From Hyphomonadaceae bacterium (GTDB lineage: Bacteria; Pseudomonadota; Alphaproteobacteria; Caulobacterales; Aquidulcibacteraceae), in the NCBI GenBank assembly GCA_019753175.1, contig JAIELK010000006.1, forward strand, positions 1-64,000: a DNA stretch of 64,000 nucleotides. Direction: 5' to 3'. This document shows positions 1 to 9,414 of the stretch, one piece after another. How positions within the stretch are numbered: position 1 is the first letter of the stretch; each line of letters opens with the position of its first letter. A program made the translations under genes and the position numbers. The notes beneath the pieces are model-generated. The model did no database searches, was not told the origin of the DNA, and worked only from the letters and a program-made list of their open reading frames with translations.

Positions 1-27
1 AGCGCACTTAGCGCAGCGTTCGCCCGT

Positions 28-1131
28 TTAGGGCGTCGTCGTCGCCGGCGCCGCGGGCGCCTCTGTGGCGGTGGTCGTAGCCGCCGCCGCGTCCGCGGGT
101 TGCTCGGTGGTCGCCGCTGCCGGCGCCGCCGGCGCAGCCGCTGGCGTGGTCGGCGGTGCGATGCGCGTCAGTGCGGCGATATCGCCCTGCACGACGTAGT
201 AGATCTCGCGGTTGCGCGAGCCGCCCGCCTGCGTGGCGTCGTCGAGATAGACTTCGTACGTCGTCCAATCGTCTTCCGACGTCGCCGGATTGTCGAGATG
301 CGCGGCGGCGAGCAAGGCGTCCATGCGGTTGTAGATGCTCTCCAGCACGGTCTCTTCGGAACCCGTATACACCATGCGCAACGCCTGCCCCGCTGGCGTC
401 GTGCCGGTTTGGCCGATCAGCAGTGCGCGCGGCTGGCGGCCCGTGTACGGATAACCGACCTGGTAGCAGTACTGACCGCTGACTACGCGCGGCTCCACCG
501 CCATCAGCGGGCCGGCCGCCTGCAGACCGTTGCGCCGCATGACCGGAGGAATTGCTTCCACCGCTTGGCCGATAATCGAGGTGATCGACTCAGCGCTCGT
601 GTCTGAGCAGTTCTGTACATAAAAGAACGGCCGCGCCTCGATCGTGACGATCTCGTACGCCAGACCCTCAAAGCTCGCGTTCGGCAGTGCGTTCAGATCC
701 GTGCTTGCAGCAGTCGCCGCCGCCGCGATCAAAGGCGCAACTTCCCCGCCCGTCAGAGCCTGGATGCGATCGAGCGGATTGGGGCCGAGGTCTTGCTCCA
801 AACGGATTTGCACCTGCGCGCCCTCGCCCTGGGGCGTGACCTTGTAGACGACGCGACCGGTGGCGCCGTCCGCGAACGTCACCGGTGCGGTGATGGTGTC
901 GCCCTCAGTGGTCGCCGCTTCGGCGATAGTCACGCCTTCGGCGATGGTGGTGCCTACGGGAGCAGAAGCGAGGCGCGCGAGCACGGTCGCGGCGGGCCGT
1001 TCAATCGTCAGCGTCTGCGTTCCCGTGGCGCGTGGCGGCACGAGGAAATAGCCAGCGGCGGCGGCGATCAAGACGACAACCACCACAATGCCTAGGATTC
1101 TGGCGATCCCGCCCAGACCTTTGTTTTCCAT
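28..1131 (-). CDS. Membrane-anchored protein with GyrI/SRPBCC-like ectodomain
   Basis: A 367-residue protein of unknown function. It has a single N-terminal membrane anchor (hydrophobic run at about residues 10-30), then a region resembling a polyketide-cyclase/SRPBCC fold and a stretch reminiscent of GyrI-like effector-binding domains. The C-terminal 45 residues are a low-complexity Ala/Thr/Pro tail, probably disordered. The ATG at 1131 is chosen because AGGAGG lies 8 nt upstream; an in-frame GTG three codons earlier would overlap that site. The ectodomain is probably periplasmic. Family assignment is by overall look only; the membrane anchor is secure, the fold is not. Confidence 0.6.
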   Translation of the reverse strand: MENKGLGGIARILGIVVVVVLIAAAAGYFLVPPRATGTQTLTIERPAATVLARLASAPVGTTIAEGVTIAEAATTEGDTITAPVTFADGATGRVVYKVTPQGEGAQVQIRLEQDLGPNPLDRIQALTGGEVAPLIAAAATAASTDLNALPNASFEGLAYEIVTIEARPFFYVQNCSDTSAESITSIIGQAVEAIPPVMRRNGLQAAGPLMAVEPRVVSGQYCYQVGYPYTGRQPRALLIGQTGTTPAGQALRMVYTGSEETVLESIYNRMDALLAAAHLDNPATSEDDWTTYEVYLDDATQAGGSRNREIYYVVQGDIAALTRIAPPTTPAAAPAAPAAATTEQPADAAAATTTATEAPAAPATTTP

Positions 1132-1288
1132 AGGTTCCACCTCCTGTGTCCCACGCTACCCCTAGCAAAGGAGGCGGTCAGGCGCCAAACGGCAAAATCG
1201 CTCGCTTTGGCGCCAGAAGCCGGCGAAGCGCTTTTGTGGTGCAGAAGCGTTGCGCTAGAGTCGCACATTGAGACGTTTCGGAGACGCC

Positions 1289-2083
1289 ATGAGCAGCACC
1301 GATGTGACCTATGGCGGCTATCTGCATCTCGATGAGTTGTTGGCCTGCCAGGCGCCGAATACCGACCAGCACGACGAATTGCTGTTCATCGTCCTGCACC
1401 AGACCATGGAGCTGTGGATGAAACAGCTCCTGCACGAGATCGACGCAGCGCAAGCGGAAGTAGAGCGCGGTGAACTGGTGCCGGCCTACAAGCACTTGGC
1501 GCGCGTCTCGCGCATACAGGCGGTGATGACGCAGGCCTGGGACGTGCTCGCCACAATGACGCCGGCGGACTATCTCAACTTCCGAACCATGCTGGGCACG
1601 AGTTCGGGATTTCAATCGGCGCAGTTCCGCGCGCTTGAATATCGTCTCGGTCTCAAGGATGCGTCGTTCCTCAAGCATCACCCAGAAGGCGGGGCAGCGC
1701 GCGCAATGCTGGATGCCGCGCTCGCGCGCCCTAGTTTGTATGACGCAACGTTGGTGCAGTTGGCGGCGGCCGGCTTCGCGATCCCACGTTCCGCCTTTGA
1801 ACGCCCAGATGGCGGCGCGCACGCGCCGCACGATGCCGTTGAAGCAGCGTGGCTTGAGGTCTACCGCGCGCCAGCGACGCACTGGTCGCTCTACCAGCTT
1901 GCAGAGAAATTGCTCGATCTCGACGACGCCATGCTTGCCTGGCGCCACAAGCACGTGCTGACCGTCGAGCGCATCATCGGCCGCAAGCGCGGCACCGGCG
2001 GCACTGAAGGCGTCGGTTATCTGCAACAGACGCTGTCCAAGCGCGCGTTCCCGGAACTCTGGTCGCTCAGAACCAAGCTATGA
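1289..2083 (+). CDS. kynA: Tryptophan 2,3-dioxygenase
   Basis: Heme enzyme that opens the indole ring of L-tryptophan to N-formylkynurenine, the first step of the kynurenine pathway. The 264-residue length is typical of the bacterial family. Family blocks visible are the N-terminal YGGYLHLDELL segment, HDELLFIVLHQTMELWMKQLLHE (which supplies heme-pocket residues) and the LGTSSGFQSAQFR block. The ATG at 1289 is preferred over an upstream in-frame TTG because GGAG sits 5 nt before it. Its stop overlaps the start of the kynureninase-like gene (ATGA), so the two are translationally coupled. Confidence 0.95.
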   Translation: MSSTDVTYGGYLHLDELLACQAPNTDQHDELLFIVLHQTMELWMKQLLHEIDAAQAEVERGELVPAYKHLARVSRIQAVMTQAWDVLATMTPADYLNFRTMLGTSSGFQSAQFRALEYRLGLKDASFLKHHPEGGAARAMLDAALARPSLYDATLVQLAAAGFAIPRSAFERPDGGAHAPHDAVEAAWLEVYRAPATHWSLYQLAEKLLDLDDAMLAWRHKHVLTVERIIGRKRGTGGTEGVGYLQQTLSKRAFPELWSLRTKL

Positions 2084-3246
2084 AATCGTACAAGCACCTG
2101 TTCTCTCGCGCGCTTGCGGCGGCGCCCAGCCGCTTGCACTTTGCCGCGCACTCACATCACCTTTGGCCTGACGCCTCTTACGATGGCCACATGGCGGCGT
2201 GGGACGACGCTGCCGCGCTGGCGGATCGCAAGTGGGAGACGATTTTCGGCGCTGTGATCCCGGAAGCGCAGGCCCACATCGCCAACGAGCTGCGGCTGCC
2301 GGATCCGCCCACGATTGCGTTCGCACCCAATACACACGAGCTTCTCGTCCGCCTTGTGTCTGCGCGCAGCGAGCGCCCGATCACCATGCTGACGACGGAC
2401 GGCGAATTCCACTCGTTTCGCAGGCAAAGCGCGCGCTGGGAGGAAGCCGGTGTGGTGCAAAGGCGCGTTGTGCCGTGCGCGCCATTCGAGACATTCGACC
2501 AACGTTTTATCGAGGCGGCGCGCGCGCTTCGCCCGCACCTCGTGTTCCTGAGCCATGTCATGTTCCGTTCTGGACTGCGGTTCGATGCGGTTGAAGACTT
2601 GGCCTCGCTCGCCAACCCTGACGGCATGTGGGTCGCGCTCGATCTCTATCACTCGTTCATGGCCATCCCCTGCGACTTCGCGCGCGTCGCCGACCGCGTG
2701 TTCCTGCTCGGCGGCGGTTATAAGTACGCGATGGCGGGCGAAGGCGCGGGTTTCCTCCACGCACCGCCTGGATTCGCCGGCCGCCCGCAGAACACCGGCT
2801 GGTTCGCCGATTTTGGCGCGATCGAAGCCAAGCAAGGCGAAGTGGCCTACGGTCGCGACGGCAGCCGCTTCCTCGGCGCAACCTTCGACGCCACCGGCCT
2901 TTATCGCTTCAACGCGGTGCGCGCAATGTTGGCGGCGGAGGCGCTCGACACAGCGACAATTTCAGATCGCATTGCGCAATTGCAGACACAGCTTATCGAA
3001 GCGCTTCGCCAAGGCGATGCCGGGGTCCTCGCGGAAGGAGAGCTTCTACGCCCCAATGCGGTCGGGCCGTACGCACGGTTTCTATCCTTACGCCATCCGA
3101 GCGCCGTCGATTGGAAGTCACGCCTCATGGCGGCCAACGTCATCACCGACGCGCGCGACGACATATTGCGCATTGGCGTTGGTCTGTATCACGACGAAGC
3201 GGACATCGGCGCTTTCTGCGCTGCCGCTACGCAAGCGTTGGCCTAA
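2080..3246 (+). CDS. Kynureninase-like PLP-dependent enzyme (class V aminotransferase fold)
   Basis: A 388-residue PLP enzyme. The motif GGGYKYAMAGEGAGF carries the likely Schiff-base lysine at about K215, and ALDLYHSF around residue 188 supplies the cofactor-binding Asp and His. Coupling to tryptophan dioxygenase by an ATGA overlap supports a role in kynurenine cleavage to anthranilate. The sequence is more divergent than classical KynU, so the substrate remains an inference. No kynurenine formamidase gene is nearby. The 3' end overlaps the convergent phosphodiesterase gene by 4 nt. Confidence 0.78.
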   Translation: MKSYKHLFSRALAAAPSRLHFAAHSHHLWPDASYDGHMAAWDDAAALADRKWETIFGAVIPEAQAHIANELRLPDPPTIAFAPNTHELLVRLVSARSERPITMLTTDGEFHSFRRQSARWEEAGVVQRRVVPCAPFETFDQRFIEAARALRPHLVFLSHVMFRSGLRFDAVEDLASLANPDGMWVALDLYHSFMAIPCDFARVADRVFLLGGGYKYAMAGEGAGFLHAPPGFAGRPQNTGWFADFGAIEAKQGEVAYGRDGSRFLGATFDATGLYRFNAVRAMLAAEALDTATISDRIAQLQTQLIEALRQGDAGVLAEGELLRPNAVGPYARFLSLRHPSAVDWKSRLMAANVITDARDDILRIGVGLYHDEADIGAFCAAATQALA

Positions 3247-4292
3247 CCGCGCGCGGCGACCGCTGGCGGCACGAAGTCACTGAACACCCCATGCACGCCC
3301 GCCGCATAGAACGCGCGCAGCTCAGCTTCGAGATCGCCGTGCTGACGTTGGTAGCCGGGCGAGGCGGCATCACCGCGGCGGAGTTCCAATGGCAGGAAGT
3401 AGTTCTCGGCTCTGAACGTCCAGGCGTGAACAACCAGATTGTGCGCCTGCGCGCGCGCGACGAGCGTGGTCGGCGCCAGCGAGCGGCCATCACGGTCGCG
3501 GGGGATGATCAACGTCTTCTCCACGCCGATCCCTCGAGCGTAAGTCGCGATCTCACGCAGGCCTTCCTCGCTTGTCATCGCCGCAGGCGTCAGGTCGCGG
3601 CGATCCCAAGGGCCGCTCGCCGCCGCGATCAGCTGCACACCGCGCCAGCGCAGAGACGACATTTCCGCCAAGTGTTGCAGCGGCCAGGTTTCGAAACACT
3701 GCACGTAAAGCCGATCCGCCACGGCCTGACCGCCGGCCGAGCGCACCGCGGCGATGAGTGCTTCGACGGCATTGAGACCTAGAGCGCGCAGGAAAGAGGG
3801 GTGTTTCAGTTCCGGATAGACGCCAACGTCTGCTTCCGCCGCCAGCGCAAGCACCTCCGCGAATGTCGGGATCGCGTCGCGCCCGTCGTATGCGGTGTTC
3901 TGCGGGCGCAATTGCGGCAGCCGCTCCTTGCAGCGCAGCGTTTTCAACTCAGCGAGGGTGAAGTCTTCAGCCCACCAGCCGGTGACGGTTTGCCCATCGA
4001 TGGACTTTTCCATGCGCCGCTCGGCGAACTCGGGCCGTTGCGCAACATCGGTCGTACCCGAAATTTCGTTCTCGTGCCTACACACAAGCACGCCGTCGCT
4101 GGTCATTACCAAATCGGGCTCGATGAAGTCCGCGCCCTGCGCAATCGCGAGGCGATAAGCGGCGAGCGTATGCTCCGGCCGTTCGCCGCTGGCGCCGCGA
4201 TGGGCGATAACAATGGGACGCTGCGTACCCGGGTTCATCGTGGCGCATCCCGCCAACGCGCCAGCCCCCGCCAGCACATCGCGTCGCCTCAT
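3243..4292 (-). CDS. glpQ: Glycerophosphodiester phosphodiesterase, lipoprotein (GlpQ-like)
   Basis: Hydrolyses glycerophosphodiesters to glycerol-3-phosphate and an alcohol, probably at the periplasmic face of a membrane. The 349-residue protein begins with an RRR-containing signal ending in the lipobox LAGC. The family signature IAHRGASGERPEHTLAAY follows, then GADFIEPDLVMTSDGVLVCRHE with metal-binding Glu, Asp and His. A second conserved block, YPELKHPSF, lies mid-protein. It is longer than cytosolic UgpQ, fitting the periplasmic GlpQ class. Its start overlaps the stop of the upstream membrane-protein gene (ATGA). Confidence 0.92.
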   Translation of the reverse strand: MRRRDVLAGAGALAGCATMNPGTQRPIVIAHRGASGERPEHTLAAYRLAIAQGADFIEPDLVMTSDGVLVCRHENEISGTTDVAQRPEFAERRMEKSIDGQTVTGWWAEDFTLAELKTLRCKERLPQLRPQNTAYDGRDAIPTFAEVLALAAEADVGVYPELKHPSFLRALGLNAVEALIAAVRSAGGQAVADRLYVQCFETWPLQHLAEMSSLRWRGVQLIAAASGPWDRRDLTPAAMTSEEGLREIATYARGIGVEKTLIIPRDRDGRSLAPTTLVARAQAHNLVVHAWTFRAENYFLPLELRRGDAASPGYQRQHGDLEAELRAFYAAGVHGVFSDFVPPAVAARG

Positions 4293-4678
4293 ATCCGCTC
4301 GTCTTCCGGCGCAAGCCGCGTCATCAGCAGGCCCGTGAACACCATCGCCGCCGCATAGACCATGGCGAGGCCGCCATAGACGCCGTCCAGACCGGCATCA
4401 AGATTGGGAAACACCATGGCGAATTCATGCGTCAACAGCGCGTTGAGCAAGAGGCTCGGGAACGCTAGCGTCACAGCCGCTTCGCCCTCATCGCCGGGCG
4501 CTTCACGCATGACCTTCAGCAGTACGAAGGCGATGCCCGCGCCGAGCAGCGCCACGACCAGGAAAAGCAGATAAGGCGGCGCCACGTGGGGCAGAAAAAA
4601 ATACTGCCCCGCGAAGCGGAAAATCGCCGCGTTCACCACCCAGAGCAGAAAACCGATCGCCATCCCGCGCAAGATCAT
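4289..4678 (-). CDS. Small hypothetical integral membrane protein
   Basis: A 129-residue protein with four predicted membrane segments and an acidic C-terminus ending in EDERI. I do not recognise the family. The ATG at 4678 is chosen because GGGGAG lies 7-8 nt upstream; an earlier in-frame TTG lacks this. Its stop overlaps the glycerophosphodiesterase start, so the two genes form a coupled pair, and it follows the acyl-CoA dehydrogenase gene on the same strand after about 30 nt. Confidence 0.75.
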   Translation of the reverse strand: MILRGMAIGFLLWVVNAAIFRFAGQYFFLPHVAPPYLLFLVVALLGAGIAFVLLKVMREAPGDEGEAAVTLAFPSLLLNALLTHEFAMVFPNLDAGLDGVYGGLAMVYAAAMVFTGLLMTRLAPEDERI

Positions 4679-4708
4679 GTGCAAACTCCCCTCGTTTCGG
4701 ACGGCTTC

Positions 4709-5845
4709 TTAGCTCTTCAGCAGCTCGCGCGAAATGATCACGCGCATAATCTCGTTGGTGCCCTCGAGGATTCGGTGCACGCGCAGATCGCGAACGATGC
4801 GCTCGACCTCGTAATCGGCCAGATAACCGTAGCCGCCATGCAGTTGCAGCGCCTGGTCGGCCACCTTGAACGCCGCGTCGGTCACGAAGCGCTTGGCCAT
4901 GGCGCAATATTTGGTCGCGTCGGGCGCCTTGGCGTCGAGCTTGCGCGCAGCCAAGTGCAGCAGCGCGCGCGAGGCGGAGAGCTCCGTCTCCATATCGGCG
5001 AGGGTGAATTGCGTGTTCTGGAAGTCGGCGATGCGTTTGCCGAACTGTTTGCGCTCCTTCACGTAGCCAAGCGCGCGATCCAGCGCGTCTTGCGCCCCGC
5101 CCAGCGCGCAGGCGGCGATGTTGAGGCGCCCGCCGTCCAAACCCCGCATCGCATATTTGAAGCCCTCGCCTTCCGGGCCGATGCGGTTGGCCACCGGCAC
5201 GCGACAGTTCTCGAAGTTGACGATCGCGGTCGGCTGCGCGCGCCAGCCCATCTTGTCTTCCGCCTTGCCGAACGAGAGCCCGTGCGCACCGCTCTCCACG
5301 AGTACGGTGGAGACGCCTTTGGGTCCGTCCTCGCCGGTCCGGCACATGAGCACGTAGAGATCCGAGAAGCCGGCCCCGGAGATGAACGCTTTGGAGCCAT
5401 TGATGAGGTAGTGCGCGTTGCCATCGGGTTTGGCTGTCGTGCGCATGGCGCCGGCGTCGGAGCCGGAGCCGGGCTCGGTCAAGCAATAGGACGCAATCTT
5501 CTCCATACGGGTGAGCTTGGGCAACCAGGCGGCGCGCTGCTCGTTGTCGCCGAACGCGTCGATCATCCAGGCGCACATGTTGTGGATCGAAAGAAACGCC
5601 GCCGTCGAGATGTCGCCCCGCGACAGCTCCTCGAAGATGAGCGCCGCATCGAGTCGCGCCAGCCCTGAGCCGCCATGTTCTTCGCCGACATAGATGCCGG
5701 CGAAGCCGAGTTCCGCCAGCTCCTTCAGCACACCGCGATCGAGCCCCTCCTCCTCCCAGCGCGCTGCGTTCGGGCGCAGGCGGTCGTGTGCGAACGCGCG
5801 CGCGGTGTCGGCGATAAGCTGCTGGTCTTCGCTCAATTCGGCCAT
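4709..5845 (-). CDS. Acyl-CoA dehydrogenase family protein (isobutyryl-CoA dehydrogenase-like)
   Basis: FAD-dependent enzyme that introduces the alpha,beta double bond into an acyl-CoA. The 378-residue sequence is full length. It shows the family signature CLTEPGSGSDAGA, the segment QNTQFTLADMETEL, and the C-terminal LQLHGGYGYLADYEVERIVRDLRVHRILEGTNEIMR. The catalytic Glu of short/branched-chain enzymes is expected in the LEGT region. Overall resemblance is to isobutyryl-CoA (valine pathway) dehydrogenases, but the substrate is inferred. The start at 5845 (MAELSEDQ) matches the family N-terminus. Confidence 0.92.
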   Translation of the reverse strand: MAELSEDQQLIADTARAFAHDRLRPNAARWEEEGLDRGVLKELAELGFAGIYVGEEHGGSGLARLDAALIFEELSRGDISTAAFLSIHNMCAWMIDAFGDNEQRAAWLPKLTRMEKIASYCLTEPGSGSDAGAMRTTAKPDGNAHYLINGSKAFISGAGFSDLYVLMCRTGEDGPKGVSTVLVESGAHGLSFGKAEDKMGWRAQPTAIVNFENCRVPVANRIGPEGEGFKYAMRGLDGGRLNIAACALGGAQDALDRALGYVKERKQFGKRIADFQNTQFTLADMETELSASRALLHLAARKLDAKAPDATKYCAMAKRFVTDAAFKVADQALQLHGGYGYLADYEVERIVRDLRVHRILEGTNEIMRVIISRELLKS

Positions 5846-5960
5846 GTGATCCTCTGGCGCGCCCTTATAGCGCCCGCCGGCGTCCGCGTCAGCCGCGTAC
5901 CCGGCAAAACCGCATTGCGATGGCGCCGCCGAGCGGTCATGAACGCACTGGGGAGAGGAT

Positions 5961-6845
5961 ATGCTGGCTCTGCCGCCGGCCCTTGTGCTTACGCTCGCGC
6001 TCGTCGCCGGTTCGGCGATGGATGGCACGATCAAGTATCTCGGCCAGACCAATCACGTGCTGCTGGTGGCGCTGGGGCGGTATGCGTTCGGCGCGCTCTT
6101 TTCGCTGCCCACTTATATTCACGCCGGCCGCCCGCCGATCACGCTGGACATGTGGCGCTTTCACGGCTTGCGCGGATTGCTGATCGCCTGCGCGGGAACC
6201 GGATTCTTCTGGAGCTTCACCGTCCTGCCGCTGGCCGAAGCGATCACCTATTCCTTCTTCGGCCTGCTGCTCATGCCCTTTGTGGCGACCGTGCTGATCG
6301 GAGAGCGGCTGCGGCCTTCGAGCGTTTTCGCCGGCGCACTTGGCTTTGTCGGGGTCGCCATCGCGGCGCAAGGCGCGCCAAGCCAGGAAGCCTCGCCGCT
6401 TCACGCGCTTGGCGTCGCCGTCAGCCTTATGTCCGCAACATTGTTCGCCATCGTGATGGTGATGATGCGGGCGCGCGCGGAGCGTGATGGCGCGCCGATC
6501 GTAACGTTGCTCTCGAGCCTCATACCCGCGCTGCTGCTGGCCTTGCCCGCAGTGGCGCTCGCACCGCCGCCACACTGGAGCGACCGGCCGGTGTTCCTGC
6601 TGATGGGGACTTTCGCGGCCTGCTTCATGTACCTGATGGTGCGCGCCTATGCACGAGCGGAAGCGCAGCAATTGGCGCCGATCCATTATTCAGAACTAAT
6701 ATGGGCGAGCCTGATCGGCTATATCGTGTTCAATGAAGCGCCGCGCCTGCAAATCTATCTTGGCGCCGTACTGATTATCGCCGCCGGCCTGTTCGCCGCC
6801 TGGGACGAACGGCGCCTGGCGCGCCGAATAGGAGGACCCCCATGA
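5961..6845 (+). CDS. EamA/DMT-superfamily permease
   Basis: A 294-residue inner-membrane protein with about ten transmembrane segments arranged as two EamA repeats. The start is supported by GGGAGAGG just upstream of the ATG. The first half contains the typical FFWSFTVLPLAEAITYSFFGLLLMPF segment. Substrate is unknown; such proteins usually export amino acids or metabolites. It overlaps the thioesterase gene by ATGA, so the two are probably co-translated. Confidence 0.88.
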   Translation: MLALPPALVLTLALVAGSAMDGTIKYLGQTNHVLLVALGRYAFGALFSLPTYIHAGRPPITLDMWRFHGLRGLLIACAGTGFFWSFTVLPLAEAITYSFFGLLLMPFVATVLIGERLRPSSVFAGALGFVGVAIAAQGAPSQEASPLHALGVAVSLMSATLFAIVMVMMRARAERDGAPIVTLLSSLIPALLLALPAVALAPPPHWSDRPVFLLMGTFAACFMYLMVRAYARAEAQQLAPIHYSELIWASLIGYIVFNEAPRLQIYLGAVLIIAAGLFAAWDERRLARRIGGPP

Positions 6846-7246
6846 GCAATCCCGCCGAAGCTATGCCGTTCGCCAAGCTGATGGGCGTCGACGTGCGCGA
6901 AGCGACGCCGCAGAAGGTCGTCGCCACGCTGTTGGCGCGCGACGAACTCTGCACCGCGGGCGGTATTCTCCATGGCGGCGCGATCATGGCGTTGGCCGAC
7001 AGCGTTGGCGCGCTTGGCGCGTTCATGACGCTGCCGACGGGCGCAATTGGCACGACGACAATCGAAAGCAAGACCAACTTCCTTGGCGCCGCGAAGGCGG
7101 GTTCAACCGTGACCGCGGAGGCGACGCCGGTTCACATCGGCAAGCGCACCAGCGTCTGGCAGACGCGGATCGCCGGCGAGAACGGCAAGCCGGTGGCCCT
7201 GGTTCTGCAAACGCAGCTGGCGCTGTTTCCTCAGCCGCAATCGTAG
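6842..7246 (+). CDS. PaaI-family hotdog-fold thioesterase
   Basis: A 134-residue single hotdog-fold domain that probably hydrolyses an aryl- or acyl-CoA thioester. The signature LCTAGGILHGGAIMALADSVGA contains the HGG motif with the catalytic Asp/Glu region of the PaaI class, followed by IESKTNFLGAAKAGSTV. It starts inside the stop of the permease gene (ATGA). The natural substrate cannot be read from the sequence. Confidence 0.9.
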   Translation: MSNPAEAMPFAKLMGVDVREATPQKVVATLLARDELCTAGGILHGGAIMALADSVGALGAFMTLPTGAIGTTTIESKTNFLGAAKAGSTVTAEATPVHIGKRTSVWQTRIAGENGKPVALVLQTQLALFPQPQS

Positions 7247-7268
7247 TCGACGCGATAGGACGCCCGGT

Positions 7269-9266
7269 TCACGCCGCGTCCTTCTGCGCTTTCTTCGCCG
7301 CGTCTTCGGCGCGCCGGCCGCTGATCTCCACCATATGGTCGAAGCTCGCTTCGAATGTCGCCAGCCCTTGCGTCAGCGAGCGCAGATCAATGATGAAGCT
7401 CTGGCGCTCCGAGTGCGGGAGATAAGCGTCGACGCGGTCCCAGCCCGGCCAACCCTCGCGCGGTTCGAAGCCCAGAATTTGCCCGTTGTGGCTGGACACC
7501 GCCGAGTTGATCTTCGAGGTGCCGCTGTTGGGCGTGTAGATCGCAAGCTTCTCGATCGGCTCCAGGATCACCGGGTCGCAGTCGGCGAGCGCGTCGCTCA
7601 TGCCGATACGCCCCGCCATCTGGAAGGAGTGCTCGGATGAATCGACCGCGTGATAGGAGCCGTCGATGAGCGTCACCGATACGTCGACAACCGGAAAACC
7701 GATCGGCCCCTTCTGCATCGCGTCCTGAACGCCGGCTTCGACGGCCGGGATCCACTGCCGCGGGATGGCGCCGCCGTGGATCTTGTCGATGAACTCGAAG
7801 CCGCCGCCGCGCGGCAGCGGCTTCACCTGGATGACGCAATCGCCGAACTGGCCGTGACCGCCGGTCTGCTTCTTGTGACGACCGCGCTTTTCCACGCTCT
7901 TGCGTATGGTTTCCTGGTATGGCGTTGAGGGCCGCGCCGTGGCCACGTCGACGCCGAAGCGCCCCTTCAGCCGTTCGATCACATGGCGCAGATGCGGTTC
8001 GCCCTGTCCTCGCAGCAGGATTTCGTGCGTCGTCTGATCGTGATGCACGGTAAGGCCCGGGTCTTCCTCCACCAATTTCTGCAGCGCGCCGGACAAGCGC
8101 ACATCGTCCTTGCGGTCCTTGGTGGCGATCGCGAGCTGATAGACGGCAAAGCGCGGCGGCGGCGCGACCGCCGCCTTTTGTTTGCCGCCGCCGCTCCCGA
8201 GCAGATCGCCGGCCGCGACCGGATCGAGCTTGCCGATGGCGACGACATCGCCTTCCGGCGCACTGGAGACCTTCTTCGTCTGCGCGCCCTGCACCGCAAA
8301 CAGAGCCCCAGGCCGCTGCGTTGAACCGTCGCTCAGCGTGAGCTGATCGGAGTCGGCGATCGTTTTGCCGAACACGCGCGCATAGGCGAGCTTACCGGCC
8401 TGGCCCGCGTGCGAAATTCTCATCACGTAGGCGCCCGCGCCTTTGAGGCCCAAACGCTGCGCCGCGAACTTCGGCTCCGGCGTATCATGCCGCAGCGCCT
8501 TCAGCAGCCGCCGCATGCCGTACCCTTGCGCGGTCGAGCCAAAGAACACCGGGGCGATCAGCCCCTCGCGCGTCTCGCGCACGAGGTCGGCGAACACGGT
8601 GTCGCGATCGGGCGTCACGTCGGAGAGCAATTGCTCCATTAATGCGTCATCGAAATCAGCAAGCTTCTCGAGCATCTGAAAGCGCGCTTCGGTTTCGCGC
8701 TCGGCCATGTCGGCGGGAATGTCGATCACCTGCGATGGCTTGCCCTGCTGATAAAGAAACGCGCGTTCAAGCGCGAGGTCGACGAAACCGGCGACCTTTT
8801 CGTCACGCCAGATCGGCACTTGCCGCGCCACCAGCGGCAGCGCGCTGACCGGCTGCAGCGCTTCAAGCAAATCACGGATGCGCCCGCGCGCCTGGTCGAT
8901 CTTGTTGATGAAGATTGCGTGCGGGACCTTGAACTCCTCGACCGCCTTCAAGAACGGCTGCAACAAGACCGCCTTGTCCGGATCGGAATCGGCGACGACG
9001 ATGGCCAAATCTGCCGCGGGGAGCGCAAAGTCTGCGTCAGCCAGGAAATCGACGGCGCCCGGCGTATCGATCAGCGCGTAGCGGTCGCCCATAAACTCGA
9101 TGGCCGTGAACTGGGTTTCGGTGGACTGGCCGGCTGCGTTCGGGACCGCGCCCGAACCGCCCGAGGCGGCCGATGCCAGAGCTTGGGTCAGCGCCGTCTT
9201 GCCCGCCCCGGTGGGCCCGACGACGGCAATTGCCCTCACAACGTTGGCGGATTTGCTTTCCGGCAT
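7269..9266 (-). CDS. Elongation factor G-like translational GTPase (FusA2/EF-G2 type)
   Basis: A 665-residue EF-G-like GTPase. It has the P-loop GPTGAGKTAL, the G3 motif DTPGAVDF and the G4 motif NKID, then EF-G domains II to V. Domain IV includes the segment QTGGHGQFGDCVIQV. The P-loop departs from the GHVDHGKT of canonical EF-G and resembles the second, non-essential EF-G paralogues, so this is unlikely to be the housekeeping translocase. The start at 9266 has a strong AGGGAGG site; the long in-frame N-terminal extension upstream lacks family similarity and is not used. Confidence 0.9.
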   Translation of the reverse strand: MPESKSANVVRAIAVVGPTGAGKTALTQALASAASGGSGAVPNAAGQSTETQFTAIEFMGDRYALIDTPGAVDFLADADFALPAADLAIVVADSDPDKAVLLQPFLKAVEEFKVPHAIFINKIDQARGRIRDLLEALQPVSALPLVARQVPIWRDEKVAGFVDLALERAFLYQQGKPSQVIDIPADMAERETEARFQMLEKLADFDDALMEQLLSDVTPDRDTVFADLVRETREGLIAPVFFGSTAQGYGMRRLLKALRHDTPEPKFAAQRLGLKGAGAYVMRISHAGQAGKLAYARVFGKTIADSDQLTLSDGSTQRPGALFAVQGAQTKKVSSAPEGDVVAIGKLDPVAAGDLLGSGGGKQKAAVAPPPRFAVYQLAIATKDRKDDVRLSGALQKLVEEDPGLTVHHDQTTHEILLRGQGEPHLRHVIERLKGRFGVDVATARPSTPYQETIRKSVEKRGRHKKQTGGHGQFGDCVIQVKPLPRGGGFEFIDKIHGGAIPRQWIPAVEAGVQDAMQKGPIGFPVVDVSVTLIDGSYHAVDSSEHSFQMAGRIGMSDALADCDPVILEPIEKLAIYTPNSGTSKINSAVSSHNGQILGFEPREGWPGWDRVDAYLPHSERQSFIIDLRSLTQGLATFEASFDHMVEISGRRAEDAAKKAQKDAA

Positions 9267-9414
9267 AGGCGAACCTCCCTTGTACCCACTCGTGTGGTCG
9301 GGCGGCGCCGGTTCGCCTGGGATTTGGCGGCAGGCGCCGCTTCTCGCGATGTCAGCCGTTCGGGGCTGGACGGCTACTCTTTCACGCCGCCCGAAGATTT
9401 CAACTACGAAACGC

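Noticed and set aside
4586-5668. Long open frame of 360 codons opposite the acyl-CoA dehydrogenase gene
   Set aside because: The opposite strand encodes a complete acyl-CoA dehydrogenase with all family motifs; the frame is a GC-rich shadow.
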